A stretch of 64,000 bases of DNA from Pseudomonas sputi (GCF_021603585.1 NZ_BQHI01000014.1:55016-119015); one strand, 5' to 3'; shown: positions 55,966 to 64,000, counted from the first letter of the stretch. A program made the numbers and translations. The notes: generated by a model from the letters alone, not told the origin.

Positions 55966-56557
55966 TTCAAATCTCCTTTTGCCTTTTTCGCCACCCTTCG
56001 TGACCTTGTGACGCTGTGCCTGCACAGGCGTCGGCTGCGCAGCACCCGTGAGGGCCGCAACGCTAAGAGGAGGAGTCATTGATGACTTGCAGCAGGCAGA
56101 GGCGACGTTTGTGCTACAGCCAAAACAAAAAAGGGCACGAGGCGTGACGATGGAAAAAGGAAGGTGAAGTGAAAGCCCTGATACAGCATCTGAACTGAAC
56201 AAAACCATGGGCTGGCGAACCTGACGGCTGCGCCGCCAGGCCGTGCTCTATGCGCTTGGCCGCGCACCGTGCCAAGGGAAAGCCTTATCCCGGCCTATTC
56301 GGTAACGATCCCTTTCACGAAGAAAGCAAAGCGGCTAAGGGGTGCTACCCCTGGCGCAACGCAAGGGTAAAGCTTCGCCCCGATAAAGGGTTTCCCCGAC
56401 CTTCCGCACCCATACGAAGACATGGGCTTGTGCAGGCCGGGTGATCCCCCTCCCTTTATCGGCCCCTTGCGTTTTACCTCCCCGGTCTCGCCGACGGGCA
56501 GAGGTGCATGTGCGACCTCACGCACAGCACCTCGAAGCCCTACAGGAGACGAAGACC
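55966..56557. promoter_or_regulatory. ardA upstream region with large single-strand fold
   Basis: No gene is seen in these 592 bases. At 56380-56390 CCGATAAAGGG pairs perfectly with CCCTTTATCGG at 56452-56462. The outer flanks AACGCAAGG (56358-56366) and CCTTGCGTT pair further, and an inner hairpin CCCAT/ATGGG lies near 56410-56425. The result is a branched fold of about 115 bases just before ardA, as in promoters that work on single-stranded DNA during conjugation. Confidence 0.5.
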
Positions 56558-57070
56558 ATGACCACCGAGCCCAAAATTTACGTTGCCGACCTTGCCGCCT
56601 ATAACAGCGGCTACCTTCACGGTGTGTGGATTGACGCGCTTGAGGATGTTGACGGCATCCAGGAGCAGATCAACGCCATGCTGGCCGCATCGCCCGTGCC
56701 GGATGCCGAGGAATACGCGATTCATGATTATGAAGGATTCGATGGTTATGCCTTGGGCGAGTACGAAGGGATTGATACCGCGCACGAGATCGCCTGTTTC
56801 ATCGAGGAGTTCCCGGAATTCGGAAGCGGCCTGCTCAATCAGTTTTCGAGCATCGAGGAAGCCCGCAAGGCCGCCGAGGAGGATTACTGCGGCTGCTACT
56901 GCTCATTGGCCGACTACGCGCAGGAGCTTACGGAAGGCACCACCGAAATTCCCGACGCGCTGGCCTATTACATCGACTACGAAGCCATGGCTCGTGACAT
57001 GGAATTAAATGGTGACGTGTTCATCATTGAGGCCGGTTACCGGCAGGTGCATGTGTTCTGGAATCGCTAA
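56558..57070 (+). CDS. ardA: antirestriction protein ArdA
   Basis: ArdA is an acidic DNA mimic that blocks type I restriction enzymes so that an incoming element is not cut. The 170-residue product has the family features: N-terminal KIYVADLAAYNSGYLHGVWID, the AIHDYEGF box near residue 51, LGEYEGID after it, and a very acidic middle. I chose ATG 56558 after AGGAG; the longer frame from 56441 lies in the folded leader. The next small gene follows after 22 bp and is probably cotranscribed. Confidence 0.94.
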   Translation: MTTEPKIYVADLAAYNSGYLHGVWIDALEDVDGIQEQINAMLAASPVPDAEEYAIHDYEGFDGYALGEYEGIDTAHEIACFIEEFPEFGSGLLNQFSSIEEARKAAEEDYCGCYCSLADYAQELTEGTTEIPDALAYYIDYEAMARDMELNGDVFIIEAGYRQVHVFWNR

Positions 57071-57092
57071 CAGGCAGGAAAAGGACTTCATC

Positions 57093-57398
57093 ATGGACTC
57101 TGTCCGCGAAACCTTCATCTGGCAAGGCCTCACTATAGAGGTCTTGCACACCCCGAACTGGTCGGAGACCTACCGCACCACCTATGGCCATGCTCTCTCC
57201 CATCTGCAAATAAGCGCGGCGGGACGGGCACCGCTGCCGATCAGCGCCACTGGCTATCGGTCGCACTTCGAGCGCGCCGACAACATCGAGGTAGAGGGCG
57301 GTGCGGTGGCCTATGTCCGGGCGTGGCTGGAGTACGCTGCCCAGTCTCCGAGCTGGTCAGAGGCGCACCAGAAGGCAAGGCAGCTCTCGCTGTTCTAA
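57093..57398 (+). CDS. small protein downstream of ardA
   Basis: The 101-residue soluble protein (FIWQGLTIEVLHTPNWSETY, then SHLQISAAGRAPLPISATGY) is of a kind often seen after ardA on plasmids and ICEs. I know no function for it. A start at ATG 57093 follows a GGCAGGAAAAGG leader; the 57009 frame lies within ardA. It ends just before a terminator, so ardA and this gene form a two-gene unit. Confidence 0.75.
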   Translation: MDSVRETFIWQGLTIEVLHTPNWSETYRTTYGHALSHLQISAAGRAPLPISATGYRSHFERADNIEVEGGAVAYVRAWLEYAAQSPSWSEAHQKARQLSLF

Positions 57399-57404
57399 AA
57401 AAAT

Positions 57405-57425
57405 CGGCCCTGCGGGCCGCATTTT
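57405..57425 (+). terminator. terminator of the ardA unit
   Basis: CGGCCC and GGGCCG form the stem around TGC, followed by CATTTTCTT. The 260 bases from here to 57688 show nothing further of note. Confidence 0.75.
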
Positions 57426-57688
57426 CTTGAAGACTCCGCAATCCTCACCTTGCACTTTTGCGCGCCGCCTCAGGGCTAAAAAATCAGGCCATCCGCGTGT
57501 CTCACTAAGCGGCACATCGGCTGGGCGGCAGCGCCTTCGAGTTATAACACGATGCCCCGTTCAGCTTTTGATCGTCGAAGGGTGGAATACGCCGCTGGCT
57601 GCACCATACTTCAAAGCCAGAGTTCACCTTAACTCTCGTATGTCTTGGGTTTGTTGACCAGCCGCAACACACTTCACAGGAAGGTGAT

Positions 57689-59584
57689 ATGGCCGCAGAA
57701 GAGAGCGAGAAAATAGCGATTGTCGGCGGGGGGATCGCGGGTCTCTACTGCGCCTACATCCTTGGGAAACAGGGGAAAAAGGTCACTCTTTTTGAGGCGA
57801 CCAACCGGTTCGGTGGACGGATTTTGACAGTCCGCCTACAGCAAGGGCCGGAGCCTCGTAACGCTGAAATCCAGGCCATTGTGCCGACCGGCGAGGAAGA
57901 TCAAGACCCGGTTGACTATAAAAAGCTGGAGTTCTATGCAGAGTTTGGCCCCATGCGGGTGGAGCTGGATAAACAAATCCTTTTAAGGGGGCTCTTTGAG
58001 CACTTGGATATTAAGCCAGACGCCCGCAACGCAAAGGACAAAACAGAGGCATCGCTTGTTGAATTCCCTGCCTATGCCTCACCGGCCTCGGTCGGAGACC
58101 CAAGTTATGAGCTCCGGCCAGAAGAGGAAGGGAAAACACCACTTCAACTGATGCAGCTCGCCATGCTGCGCATCATGATGAAGGTTGAACTCTCGGAAGA
58201 CGATGATAGCTACAAGAAGTTTCGGGATGATCTGATTTCCGATATCCAGCTCGCCGCAGCGACCGGGGAAGATATTCTCCCGGTTTACATGGACTGGGTT
58301 CGTACCCTTAGACCGGACCAACACATCGCCATCCAGTTCTATGGTGAGATCGATAGAGTGCCTCTCTATGCACAAGGGTTTTGGAACCTGCTCAGTGATT
58401 ATCTGAGCCATGACGCCATCATGAAGATCCGCGATCTTGGTACGTTCTATCACTTGCTTTCGCTCAACCCTAATGCTGCCGAATGGCTGACCTGGTGGTT
58501 GATAGGACTTTCAATCAGCGATGGATTAAAAGGCGTGTATGGCGGCATGTCCTCACTCATCATCAAACTTCGGAAGAAGATCGCAGACGATTGCCAGGGC
58601 CGCGTCGTTCTTAGGAAAGACTCTGAAGTTACCGCCATTGAGTTCGTAAAAGTCCAAGACGATTCGGGCACCGAAAAAAATACGGGGCTTCTTCAGATTA
58701 AAATTGGCGAAACACTATGGGCAGAGCAATTCAGTAGAGTTATTTTGGCCCTGCCAAAAGGGCCGATAAAACGCCTGTTACAGAGGTCAGCGGAGGTGTT
58801 TGACGCGGAAAAAGAATTGCCGGAATTATTAGGATCAGCAGCGGCTTTCCCGATGGTTAAAGTATTTGTCGTCGTCAAGAACCGCTGGTGGGGCAATGAG
58901 CCTATGGCCAACCGCTATGCCACGCGCGTTCCCACACGTGAACTGCATTACTGGCCTGCGACCCACAACGATCATTATGGCATGATCATGTTCTACACTG
59001 ATTTGCCAGCTCAAGCGTTTTGGTCGAATTATGTCCCGCCTGGTAAGCAGATGTCGGTGTCCTATAAAGATGGTCCAGACAATCCTTTGCCGGAAGCAAC
59101 GGAAAAGAGACTGCTCGACAAAATTGTCCAATATATCAGCGAGAACAATGTCCCTGATTTGAAGAAGGATGACATTCTCTGGTGGGGTATTCGCGACTGG
59201 GGTCGCTTCCCCTATGGGGGAGCCAACCATATGTGGCGTCCAGAACGGAAATACTGGCACGTGATGGGCCGACTCGGCGAAATTACCACCGACACGCCAG
59301 CCCGCATTCATATCTGCGGCGAAGCATACTCCGACTATCACGGATTTATCGAAGGAGCGCTGCGCTCAGCCTCCTATACAGTTCACCGGATTCTCGAAGG
59401 GGATAATCCAGCCAGTCTCATGTGCCTGCGTCAGTGCGGTCTTGTTGGAACAGACAAATATTCTGAGTATCTCGACTCTCTCAAGAAGTGGTGCAATCTC
59501 CTCGATACATCGAGAATGGATCAAAGGAAACAATCTTTCCTGTACAAAGGAGAGTGTGCTGATCTTCACCCCAAAAAAACCTGA
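57689..59584 (+). CDS. FAD-dependent amine oxidase family protein
   Basis: This 631-residue flavoprotein is of the monoamine oxidase/L-amino acid oxidase type, which oxidises an amine or amino acid and gives hydrogen peroxide. The N-terminal dinucleotide fold IVGGGIAGLYCAYIL (near residues 9-23) leads into VTLFEATNRFGGRI. The C-terminal FAD motif is IHICGEAYSDYHGFIEGALR near 542-561. No signal peptide is present, so it is cytoplasmic. Its substrate cannot be read from sequence. AGGAAGG precedes the ATG. It is cargo of the element and faces an unknown gene across a shared terminator. Confidence 0.88.
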   Translation: MAAEESEKIAIVGGGIAGLYCAYILGKQGKKVTLFEATNRFGGRILTVRLQQGPEPRNAEIQAIVPTGEEDQDPVDYKKLEFYAEFGPMRVELDKQILLRGLFEHLDIKPDARNAKDKTEASLVEFPAYASPASVGDPSYELRPEEEGKTPLQLMQLAMLRIMMKVELSEDDDSYKKFRDDLISDIQLAAATGEDILPVYMDWVRTLRPDQHIAIQFYGEIDRVPLYAQGFWNLLSDYLSHDAIMKIRDLGTFYHLLSLNPNAAEWLTWWLIGLSISDGLKGVYGGMSSLIIKLRKKIADDCQGRVVLRKDSEVTAIEFVKVQDDSGTEKNTGLLQIKIGETLWAEQFSRVILALPKGPIKRLLQRSAEVFDAEKELPELLGSAAAFPMVKVFVVVKNRWWGNEPMANRYATRVPTRELHYWPATHNDHYGMIMFYTDLPAQAFWSNYVPPGKQMSVSYKDGPDNPLPEATEKRLLDKIVQYISENNVPDLKKDDILWWGIRDWGRFPYGGANHMWRPERKYWHVMGRLGEITTDTPARIHICGEAYSDYHGFIEGALRSASYTVHRILEGDNPASLMCLRQCGLVGTDKYSEYLDSLKKWCNLLDTSRMDQRKQSFLYKGECADLHPKKT

Positions 59585-59615
59585 GTGGCCTCAGCCCTTC
59601 GCTCTTTCAAAAGAT

Positions 59616-59646
59616 GAAACCTGGCCAGATGAACCGGCCAGGTTTC
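59616..59646. terminator. bidirectional terminator between convergent genes
   Basis: GAAACCTGGCC and GGCCAGGTTTC form an 11-bp perfect stem with a 9-base loop, between the amine oxidase and the convergent gene at 59699. Confidence 0.8.
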
Positions 59647-59698
59647 TTGTCTAAGAGCCACAGTTTCGGTCTCCGACTTTGGCTGAAAGCTCAGGGCT

Positions 59699-60481
59699 TC
59701 AGGGTTTATACCCTAGCAGGTCATCATGCCCATTTGCTTGATATCCTACTAAATGCTTCCACTCAGGGATCAGTCTGCGTATAGCCGCTATTCGTTCTTT
59801 CACAATCGGCTTTTCTGTGTCTATCAACTTTTTAAACCTTTCAAGGCCACGCTCTTGAAATTTGTATAGCATCTCGCAGTCGTCCTTCGGCAAATAGAAC
59901 GTGCTATACGGGTCGCCATAATAATGATTTCCGTTATGCTCTCTAACCAGAGACTGATCTTTCATCTTATATTTATATTTTTCGTAGTAGAACATTATAT
60001 CCGCAGAGAAATCGCACTCATCTATTATGCGCTCTTTCAAAAAAGGAATTTTAGGAGCCAAGGAATCGATTTCGCTCCAATCCGCACCAGGGCTGCCATT
60101 CCGAGGAAGAGCAATTTCATAGAATTCATTGACGGCCTTAAAAAGTTTATTGACCCTAATCAACAGAGCATCGTAATCAGCCGTCAGTTTATTGGTCCAT
60201 GCAAAGGCATTGGAGAGCAATCCGGCATACGCCACCCCTCCAACTGATCCGATATGATCCGCTATATTTTCATATGGGTTGATCCTAACTTTTCCTGAGT
60301 CATACTGAGCGACCCTGCGAAACTCTTTGGAGACTCTCTCCTTGTCTGATGCGAAAAACCCTTCCAATGTTGCCGTGAAGTTTTCTGGCGGTTGGTTAAA
60401 ATCCAGAAGAACGCCCAGCAATGTTGCGATGCGTTGGTCTTGGAGTTTTTTTTGCGCCTTGTGTCTTTGATAATCTTCCAT
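59699..60481 (-). CDS. unknown 260-residue helical protein
   Basis: I do not recognise this protein. It is mostly predicted helix (YQRHKAQKKLQDQRIATLLG at the start; LERFKKLIDTEKPIVKERIA near the end), with one glycine-rich, weakly hydrophobic stretch near residues 78-92 (GSVGGVAYAGLLSNA). It has no signal peptide or known motif. It is transcribed alone from the 60.5-kb gap. It could be cargo linked to the amine oxidase or a separate gene. Confidence 0.65.
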   Translation of the reverse strand: MEDYQRHKAQKKLQDQRIATLLGVLLDFNQPPENFTATLEGFFASDKERVSKEFRRVAQYDSGKVRINPYENIADHIGSVGGVAYAGLLSNAFAWTNKLTADYDALLIRVNKLFKAVNEFYEIALPRNGSPGADWSEIDSLAPKIPFLKERIIDECDFSADIMFYYEKYKYKMKDQSLVREHNGNHYYGDPYSTFYLPKDDCEMLYKFQERGLERFKKLIDTEKPIVKERIAAIRRLIPEWKHLVGYQANGHDDLLGYKP

Positions 60482-60900
60482 TTTTATTCCTTTTCTTAAA
60501 CATAGCTATATGACGTCCAAACCACATGACACCGCGACGAGGCGTGTGTGGGGACGGACTTAAAATGATGGGATTTGGGCAATAGGGTTCGTGCGCGTTA
60601 GTCGCGCATGAGCATCAGAACAGCAGTGAGAAAACGATGTTGATATTGCATATTTCACCCATATCAGAAGAGCGGAAGCAAAATCAACAAAAAACAGAAA
60701 ATATTATTTTCGGATGCATATATAAGACATTAAAAATACGACTCCCTGCCATTTCAATATTAAGTACACACAGAGATAAAGGTCAGCCTCAAGCTGGATC
60801 GTTAGCTTTTAGGAAGTTCGGCCCGAAGTGCCGCGTCACCTTTACGGTGTATCTGCATCGCCAGAGGCGATCTTTTTAAAGCCAGAAGAAAATACTGAAG
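60482..60900. other. 419-bp gap with a plus-strand terminator
   Basis: A hairpin ATCGCC/GGCGAT with TCTTTTT after it (60857-60877) looks like a plus-strand terminator, yet no convincing plus-strand gene precedes it. An 80-codon frame from 60637 has poor coding character. The left part holds GTGCGCG/CGCGCAT-type short repeats near 60590-60610. A small RNA is possible. Confidence 0.4.
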
Positions 60901-61350
60901 TCAGCGCTCGCGCTCCTGGCTATCGCGATCTTTCGGAATTCCATTGAATATTTTTGTGATTTCATGCGGGATACGGGTTCGCTCAATCGCCGCTTGGCTT
61001 TGATGTTGCAGGGCAGGGTTTTCAAGCGCAGCAATCTTACGTTTGCAATGCTCCCTGATCGCATTCAACTCTTTCAAATTCTGTGCTTCCACCACGCGGC
61101 AGGTTCGCTCCTCAAGTTGCTCAGCCGTCAACGGCTTCGTGCGTACATCGTCCGGCTTCAACGCGGGCCGATTATGCTTCAGGAGAATCTGCTGCCGCGC
61201 TTTTTCCATATCATTCTCTCGCCTGCGCTTCTGCTCTTCTTTGAGCTCCTGCAACCGGCGATCACGCTCCTGCTGCAACTCCGCAATTCTCTGTTTTTCG
61301 GCGACATCCTTTTCCCTTGCAGCATCATTAAACGGCGCTTTGCTGTTCAC
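60901..61350 (-). CDS. charged coiled-coil protein
   Basis: The 149-residue protein is almost wholly a highly charged helix (EKQRIAELQQERDRRLQELK, then KRRRENDMEKARQQILLKHN), with a less charged tail. The GTG start at 61350 follows AGGTGATT. I cannot name a family; such proteins are common beside transfer and replication genes of integrative elements. It is divergent from the gene at 61436, and the 85-bp gap between them probably holds both promoters. Confidence 0.65.
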   Translation of the reverse strand: MNSKAPFNDAAREKDVAEKQRIAELQQERDRRLQELKEEQKRRRENDMEKARQQILLKHNRPALKPDDVRTKPLTAEQLEERTCRVVEAQNLKELNAIREHCKRKIAALENPALQHQSQAAIERTRIPHEITKIFNGIPKDRDSQERER

Positions 61351-61435
61351 GATAAATCACCTGCTGAATTTTCTGGACGCGGGCGAAAGCAATGTGGAAA
61401 GGTCAATTAAAGGGTTTTTCTCCAAGGAGGGTGAC

Positions 61436-61765
61436 ATGGAAGAAAGTTTACCGACGGCATTACATGAGCTATTAAGCGATCCGGATACCGCCTGGGTGGA
61501 ACAGCAGCTCTTGGCGCATATTCGCGGGCTGGAGCGCCAGGGGCTGCCACCCCGCACAATCGCCCGCGCCTTGGCGCGGGTGCTGTTCGCTTTCTGCAAA
61601 GACCAGTACAGCCGATCCATTGGCAGCCGCCTCTGGATCAAGAAGTTCTTGCAGCAGACGGGCCGTGACTTCATCCAGGAGGAAGAATTCACCAGCGACT
61701 GCGAAAAGCTCATCAAATTGCAGGATAAATTCCTGAAAGACTCGGAGCCCCTCGGTAACGCCTAA
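61436..61765 (+). CDS. small helical protein of unknown function
   Basis: The 109-residue soluble helical protein contains LLAHIRGLERQGLPPRTIARA in the middle and a Lys-rich C-terminus. I do not recognise it. A perfect AAGGAGG site lies just before ATG 61436, which fixes the start; the longer frame from 61043 is an artefact. It is a single plus-strand gene among minus-strand neighbours, divergent from the coiled-coil gene. Confidence 0.65.
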   Translation: MEESLPTALHELLSDPDTAWVEQQLLAHIRGLERQGLPPRTIARALARVLFAFCKDQYSRSIGSRLWIKKFLQQTGRDFIQEEEFTSDCEKLIKLQDKFLKDSEPLGNA

Positions 61766-61812
61766 AGCCCGTGCGCGCATGTTCATGTTTTAAAGTCCTC
61801 GTGTCAGGGCGG

Positions 61813-62391
61813 CTATTTAGGCTTGCTCAGGAGGGCCGGACGGCCTGTCGGTTTTGCCAGCATTTTCTGCCCCGATTGCGACTGGCCTTGGTGCCCGTTC
61901 CGGCTTTGTGAAAATTCCAGCTTAATGCCGGTTCTGACGATCCTTCCGGTGTGCGAACAGACGGGACAAAACAACGAGTCCGCCTCATCCGCAACACAAG
62001 ACAGGTTGCCGCAGTCACTACACAGCACCAGGCTGGTGTTATCGCAGTGCGGGCAGCCCTGATAGTTACTGCACAGCAGAGCGCGCAGAACCAGGTCGTT
62101 GCGCACGGCCTGCGCTCCTCCTTGCCCGGGTGCGACTGCCTTGCGACGCGCGATCACATCGGTGATCTCTGCACCTTTCTCATGCAGCTTCAGGACCAGC
62201 ACAGCCGAGGCTTGCGGCACCTTCGAGCAGTAGAGAATCCGGTCGCCATGCGATGGTTCTGACGTGGTGACTCCGGCATGCGTGGACGTGGCTTGCGGTA
62301 CAGCAACGCCCTTGCGATTGAACGCGGCCAGTTCCTGGCGCGCTTTTTCGAGCAAGCTCAGAGGCTTGTCTTGCTGCTTGATCATCTCCAT
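61813..62391 (-). CDS. zinc-ribbon protein
   Basis: The 192-residue protein has at least three Cys pairs: GCPHCDN, LCSDCGNLSC and LFCPVCSHTG (near residues 117-150), forming one or two zinc ribbons. The N-terminal 60 residues start MEMIKQQDKPLSLLEKARQ and look helical. A Gln/Ser-rich tail follows. It overlaps the J-domain gene by 10 bp, so the two are translated together. The function is unknown; a partner of the J-domain protein is likely. Confidence 0.72.
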   Translation of the reverse strand: MEMIKQQDKPLSLLEKARQELAAFNRKGVAVPQATSTHAGVTTSEPSHGDRILYCSKVPQASAVLVLKLHEKGAEITDVIARRKAVAPGQGGAQAVRNDLVLRALLCSNYQGCPHCDNTSLVLCSDCGNLSCVADEADSLFCPVCSHTGRIVRTGIKLEFSQSRNGHQGQSQSGQKMLAKPTGRPALLSKPK

Positions 62392-63011
62392 TTTTTTGCC
62401 CTCTTGATGTAGTCAACGGCATCGTTGACCTGCTGCATGAACACCTGATTGGGAAACTCTTTGTCCGGGTGCAGAATCGCCGCCAGCTCACGGTGCCGGG
62501 TCTTCAGCATCGTCTTGTCGAGCGCTGCAGTTTCCGAGAATCCCAGCACTTCCAGCGCCTGGGCATAACCGCTTTTTTCGGGTGCTGGTTTTTCTGGCTT
62601 CGCCTTTGGTGGCGGCTCTTCTTCACCCAGCATGTGCCGTTTGAATTTCCCGAAGGTGGCGAACTCCTGGCGTCCGTACTTCCAGAACAGCTGGCGCAGC
62701 TTCACGTACTGGCGCACGGCGCACGAGATTTTCTGCAGAGCCAGAACGCTGGGCTGGTACAGGAATAGCCATGCGCCCAGCAGCGCATTCAGTACCAGCG
62801 AGAGGCTATGCAGCACTATGGATTTCAGGGAAGTGCCGAGCCGGGCAGTGCCCCACACCAGCCACTGCAACACCCAGTCGATAAAGAGCAGCACCTGACG
62901 GTACAACGTCGCCACCAGCCAGCAGAGGAACTCCAAGGCGATCCACGCCAAAGTCAGATAGGCGATATAGCTCAGCACGATCTCTACTAAATTCAGAATG
63001 CTCTGAAACAT
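62382..63011 (-). CDS. membrane-anchored J-domain protein
   Basis: The 209-residue protein has two or three hydrophobic N-terminal segments (residues 4-35 and 40-65, then near 80-95) and a C-terminal J domain with the HPD motif (ILHPDKEFPNQVFMQQVN near residues 178-195). J domains stimulate DnaK ATPase, so it probably recruits DnaK to a membrane complex. I chose ATG 63011, with GGAGG upstream; the 33-codon longer frame has no such site. It lies between the membrane protein and the zinc-ribbon gene in one operon. Confidence 0.78.
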   Translation of the reverse strand: MFQSILNLVEIVLSYIAYLTLAWIALEFLCWLVATLYRQVLLFIDWVLQWLVWGTARLGTSLKSIVLHSLSLVLNALLGAWLFLYQPSVLALQKISCAVRQYVKLRQLFWKYGRQEFATFGKFKRHMLGEEEPPPKAKPEKPAPEKSGYAQALEVLGFSETAALDKTMLKTRHRELAAILHPDKEFPNQVFMQQVNDAVDYIKRAKKWR

Positions 63012-63013
63012 GA

Positions 63014-63700
63014 CTAGATACCTCCGGGGGAGTCGTGCCATTCGGCACCGACATGTGGGTTCGTGCGCGCACCGACGCGCTTGGCCTCCTGTTCCAACAG
63101 TTGGTCGCAATACTGCAAACGGGCGACGATGGCTTCCGTTTGTTGTCTGCCATATACCGTCAGGAGATTGATGCGGTGACCCGCATACACCAGAACGACA
63201 TGGAAAGAGTCGCCGTAGTAAACGGGTTTCTGCACGACATGGCCGTTCGCTGCTGCCTCGCGGGTAGCGAGATCATTGCGCCGCCGCTCACGCTCTGCGC
63301 CGTCATGCGGTAACAGAGAAAACTGATGGACAATACGACGGTCAAAGCGCTCCCAGCCGCGCAGCCTGCGCACCCGGATTGAGTCAAGATCCAGATCAAT
63401 CCGGGTGTTCACCCGGAAGACCTCCCGCGCGATCAAGCGCAAACACCAGATTCCCGCGACAGCGCCACCAATGGCTACGACCAGTTCCGGCAGTGCCGGG
63501 TGACGCCAGTCGGGCAGAGTTGCCACGCTCGCCACCAGCAGCCCGAGCCCCAGAATGCTGCTGACAGCATCCGCGAGCTTTGCCCCTAAAGGGGTCAGCT
63601 CACGCGGCCTCACGCGGAACGCTGAGAGCCGACTGTCCTTGTCGATCAGTTCTTGCGTGGGTGGCCGACCGTCGAGCGGGCTTTTCATCGGAGAGTTCAT
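63014..63700 (-). CDS. two-helix membrane protein, first gene of trio
   Basis: The 228-residue protein has a cytoplasmic N-terminus, two membrane helices near residues 45-62 (SSILGLGLLVASVATL) and 70-90 (ELVVAIGGAVAGIWCLRL), then a cytoplasmic beta-rich part with RRLRGWERFDRRIVHQFSL. The start may be ATG 63700 or GTG 63712; neither has a strong ribosome-binding site. It lies 2 bp upstream of the J-domain gene. I do not recognise the family. The trio could be part of a transfer or stress complex. Confidence 0.65.
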   Translation of the reverse strand: MNSPMKSPLDGRPPTQELIDKDSRLSAFRVRPRELTPLGAKLADAVSSILGLGLLVASVATLPDWRHPALPELVVAIGGAVAGIWCLRLIAREVFRVNTRIDLDLDSIRVRRLRGWERFDRRIVHQFSLLPHDGAERERRRNDLATREAAANGHVVQKPVYYGDSFHVVLVYAGHRINLLTVYGRQQTEAIVARLQYCDQLLEQEAKRVGARTNPHVGAEWHDSPGGI

Positions 63701-63801
63701 GGCAGCATCCACAACTGATGGCGTTAGGAACTACTCTAAAACCACAGCGCCCGCTGCCCTCCACGCGTATTCCTCGCGCCCACCATCAAAGGGGAAGGGA
63801 T

Positions 63802-64000
63802 ATGGATGTTGAAGAGATTGAGTTCAGTGACTGGCAGATCGAGCAGATGCGCTCTGCCGTGCGGCGGTATCGCACTCTCAACAAGCATTGCGGTCACTTG
63901 CCGTCCTGGGAGCGGGTGCGCGACGACGTAACGTCTTCGCAATCCAATATCGATAGGTACGAGGATGAGGATGACGACGATGACGATGACGATGCAGCCC
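63802..64000 (+). CDS. unknown protein with acidic tract (cut at window end)
   Basis: Translation from ATG 63802 gives at least 66 residues (starting MDVEEIEFSDWQIEQMRSAV) and runs off the window. The visible end is a run of nine or more Asp/Glu after RYEDEDDD. The ATG is preceded by GGGGAAGGG. It is divergent from the membrane protein gene. The full length and function are unknown. Confidence 0.6.
   Translation, partial: MDVEEIEFSDWQIEQMRSAVRRYRTLNKHCGHLPSWERVRDDVTSSQSNIDRYEDEDDDDDDDDAA

Larger units (their letters stand above)
37708..64000. mobile_element. integrative element in prfC (left part, ICE-like)
   Basis: The element begins at the broken prfC and runs off the right edge. It carries an SXT-type integrase, a second integrase with its own attP, a toxin-antitoxin pair, a restriction/defence operon, an H-NS-like silencer, ArdA antirestriction and unknown cargo. 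Parts (about 47.5-48.7 kb and 52.2-54.2 kb) are clearly richer in A+T than the chromosome. Conjugation genes are not seen in the window, so ICE status rather than a mobilisable island is inferred from integrase type, ArdA and the H-NS-like gene. Confidence 0.82.

Noticed and set aside
60637-60879. 80-codon plus-strand frame before the terminator at 60877
   Set aside because: No ribosome-binding site, mixed composition and overlap with the terminator hairpin. A transcript may exist, but the peptide is not supported.
37708-64000. Insertion sequence or transposon inside the element
   Set aside because: No transposase-like protein or terminal inverted repeats with a target duplication were found in this part.

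Overview
The window is chromosomal DNA of a Pseudomonas, most likely of the P. fluorescens group. The evidence is the infB-rbfA-truB-rpsO-pnp operon, the nadC/DUF1631/ampD/ampE/chemoreceptor order, a fruR/fruBKA fructose PTS locus, a piuABC-like iron-uptake locus and an opuC-type osmoprotectant transporter. The right 26 kb is the left part of an integrative element whose right end lies outside the window.

Core region (1-37645). Bases 1-6037 carry translation and RNA-metabolism genes ending in a strong terminator, followed by tRNA-Thr(CGT). Bases 6431-13718 carry a DUF6388 protein, nadC, a DUF1631 protein, ampD-ampE (peptidoglycan recycling) and a chemoreceptor. Bases 13736-21366 hold tatD, the fructose repressor fruR and, divergently, fruB-fruK-fruA with a match to the Pseudomonas Cra/FruR operator in the promoter gap. 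A PhoD-type phosphatase follows, then the iron locus: piuB-like reductase, piuA-like TonB receptor and divergent piuC with a Fur-box-like site, plus a Sel1-repeat protein. Next come a two-gene pore-forming toxin operon of the alpha-xenorhabdolysin type (xaxA-xaxB), ornithine decarboxylase speC and an opuC-type ABC transporter. A 160-bp imperfect palindrome and the promoter of prfC close the region.

Integrative element (about 37708-64000 and beyond). prfC (release factor RF3) is cut after 21 native codons. Directly beyond the break is a P4/SXT-type tyrosine integrase, the arrangement of SXT/R391-like ICEs that insert at the 5' end of prfC. The element carries a HigB/HigA-type toxin-antitoxin pair and an AlpA-like regulator. 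A second, unrelated tyrosine integrase follows, and next to it a 3' fragment of tRNA-Gly(TCC) flanked on both sides by paired TTGTGGC motifs. That looks like a complete second attP inside an element already inserted elsewhere.

The centrepiece is a tightly packed presumed defence operon (42971-54175). It encodes a small HTH protein, a PLD-like/SNF2 helicase, a DUF4391 protein, a type III-like methyltransferase (Mod), a type III-like helicase-nuclease (Res) and a GHKL ATPase that seems to end in a PD-(D/E)XK nuclease fold. Mod and Res form a recognisable type III-like restriction core. The helicase, DUF4391 protein and GHKL-nuclease are the unusual additions and the best candidate for a little-described system.

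The rest of the element carries an MvaT/H-NS-like silencer, an ArdA antirestriction gene preceded by a large potential single-strand fold, a flavin amine oxidase, several proteins I do not recognise, and a membrane/J-domain/zinc-ribbon gene trio. No CRISPR array and no transposase gene were seen.
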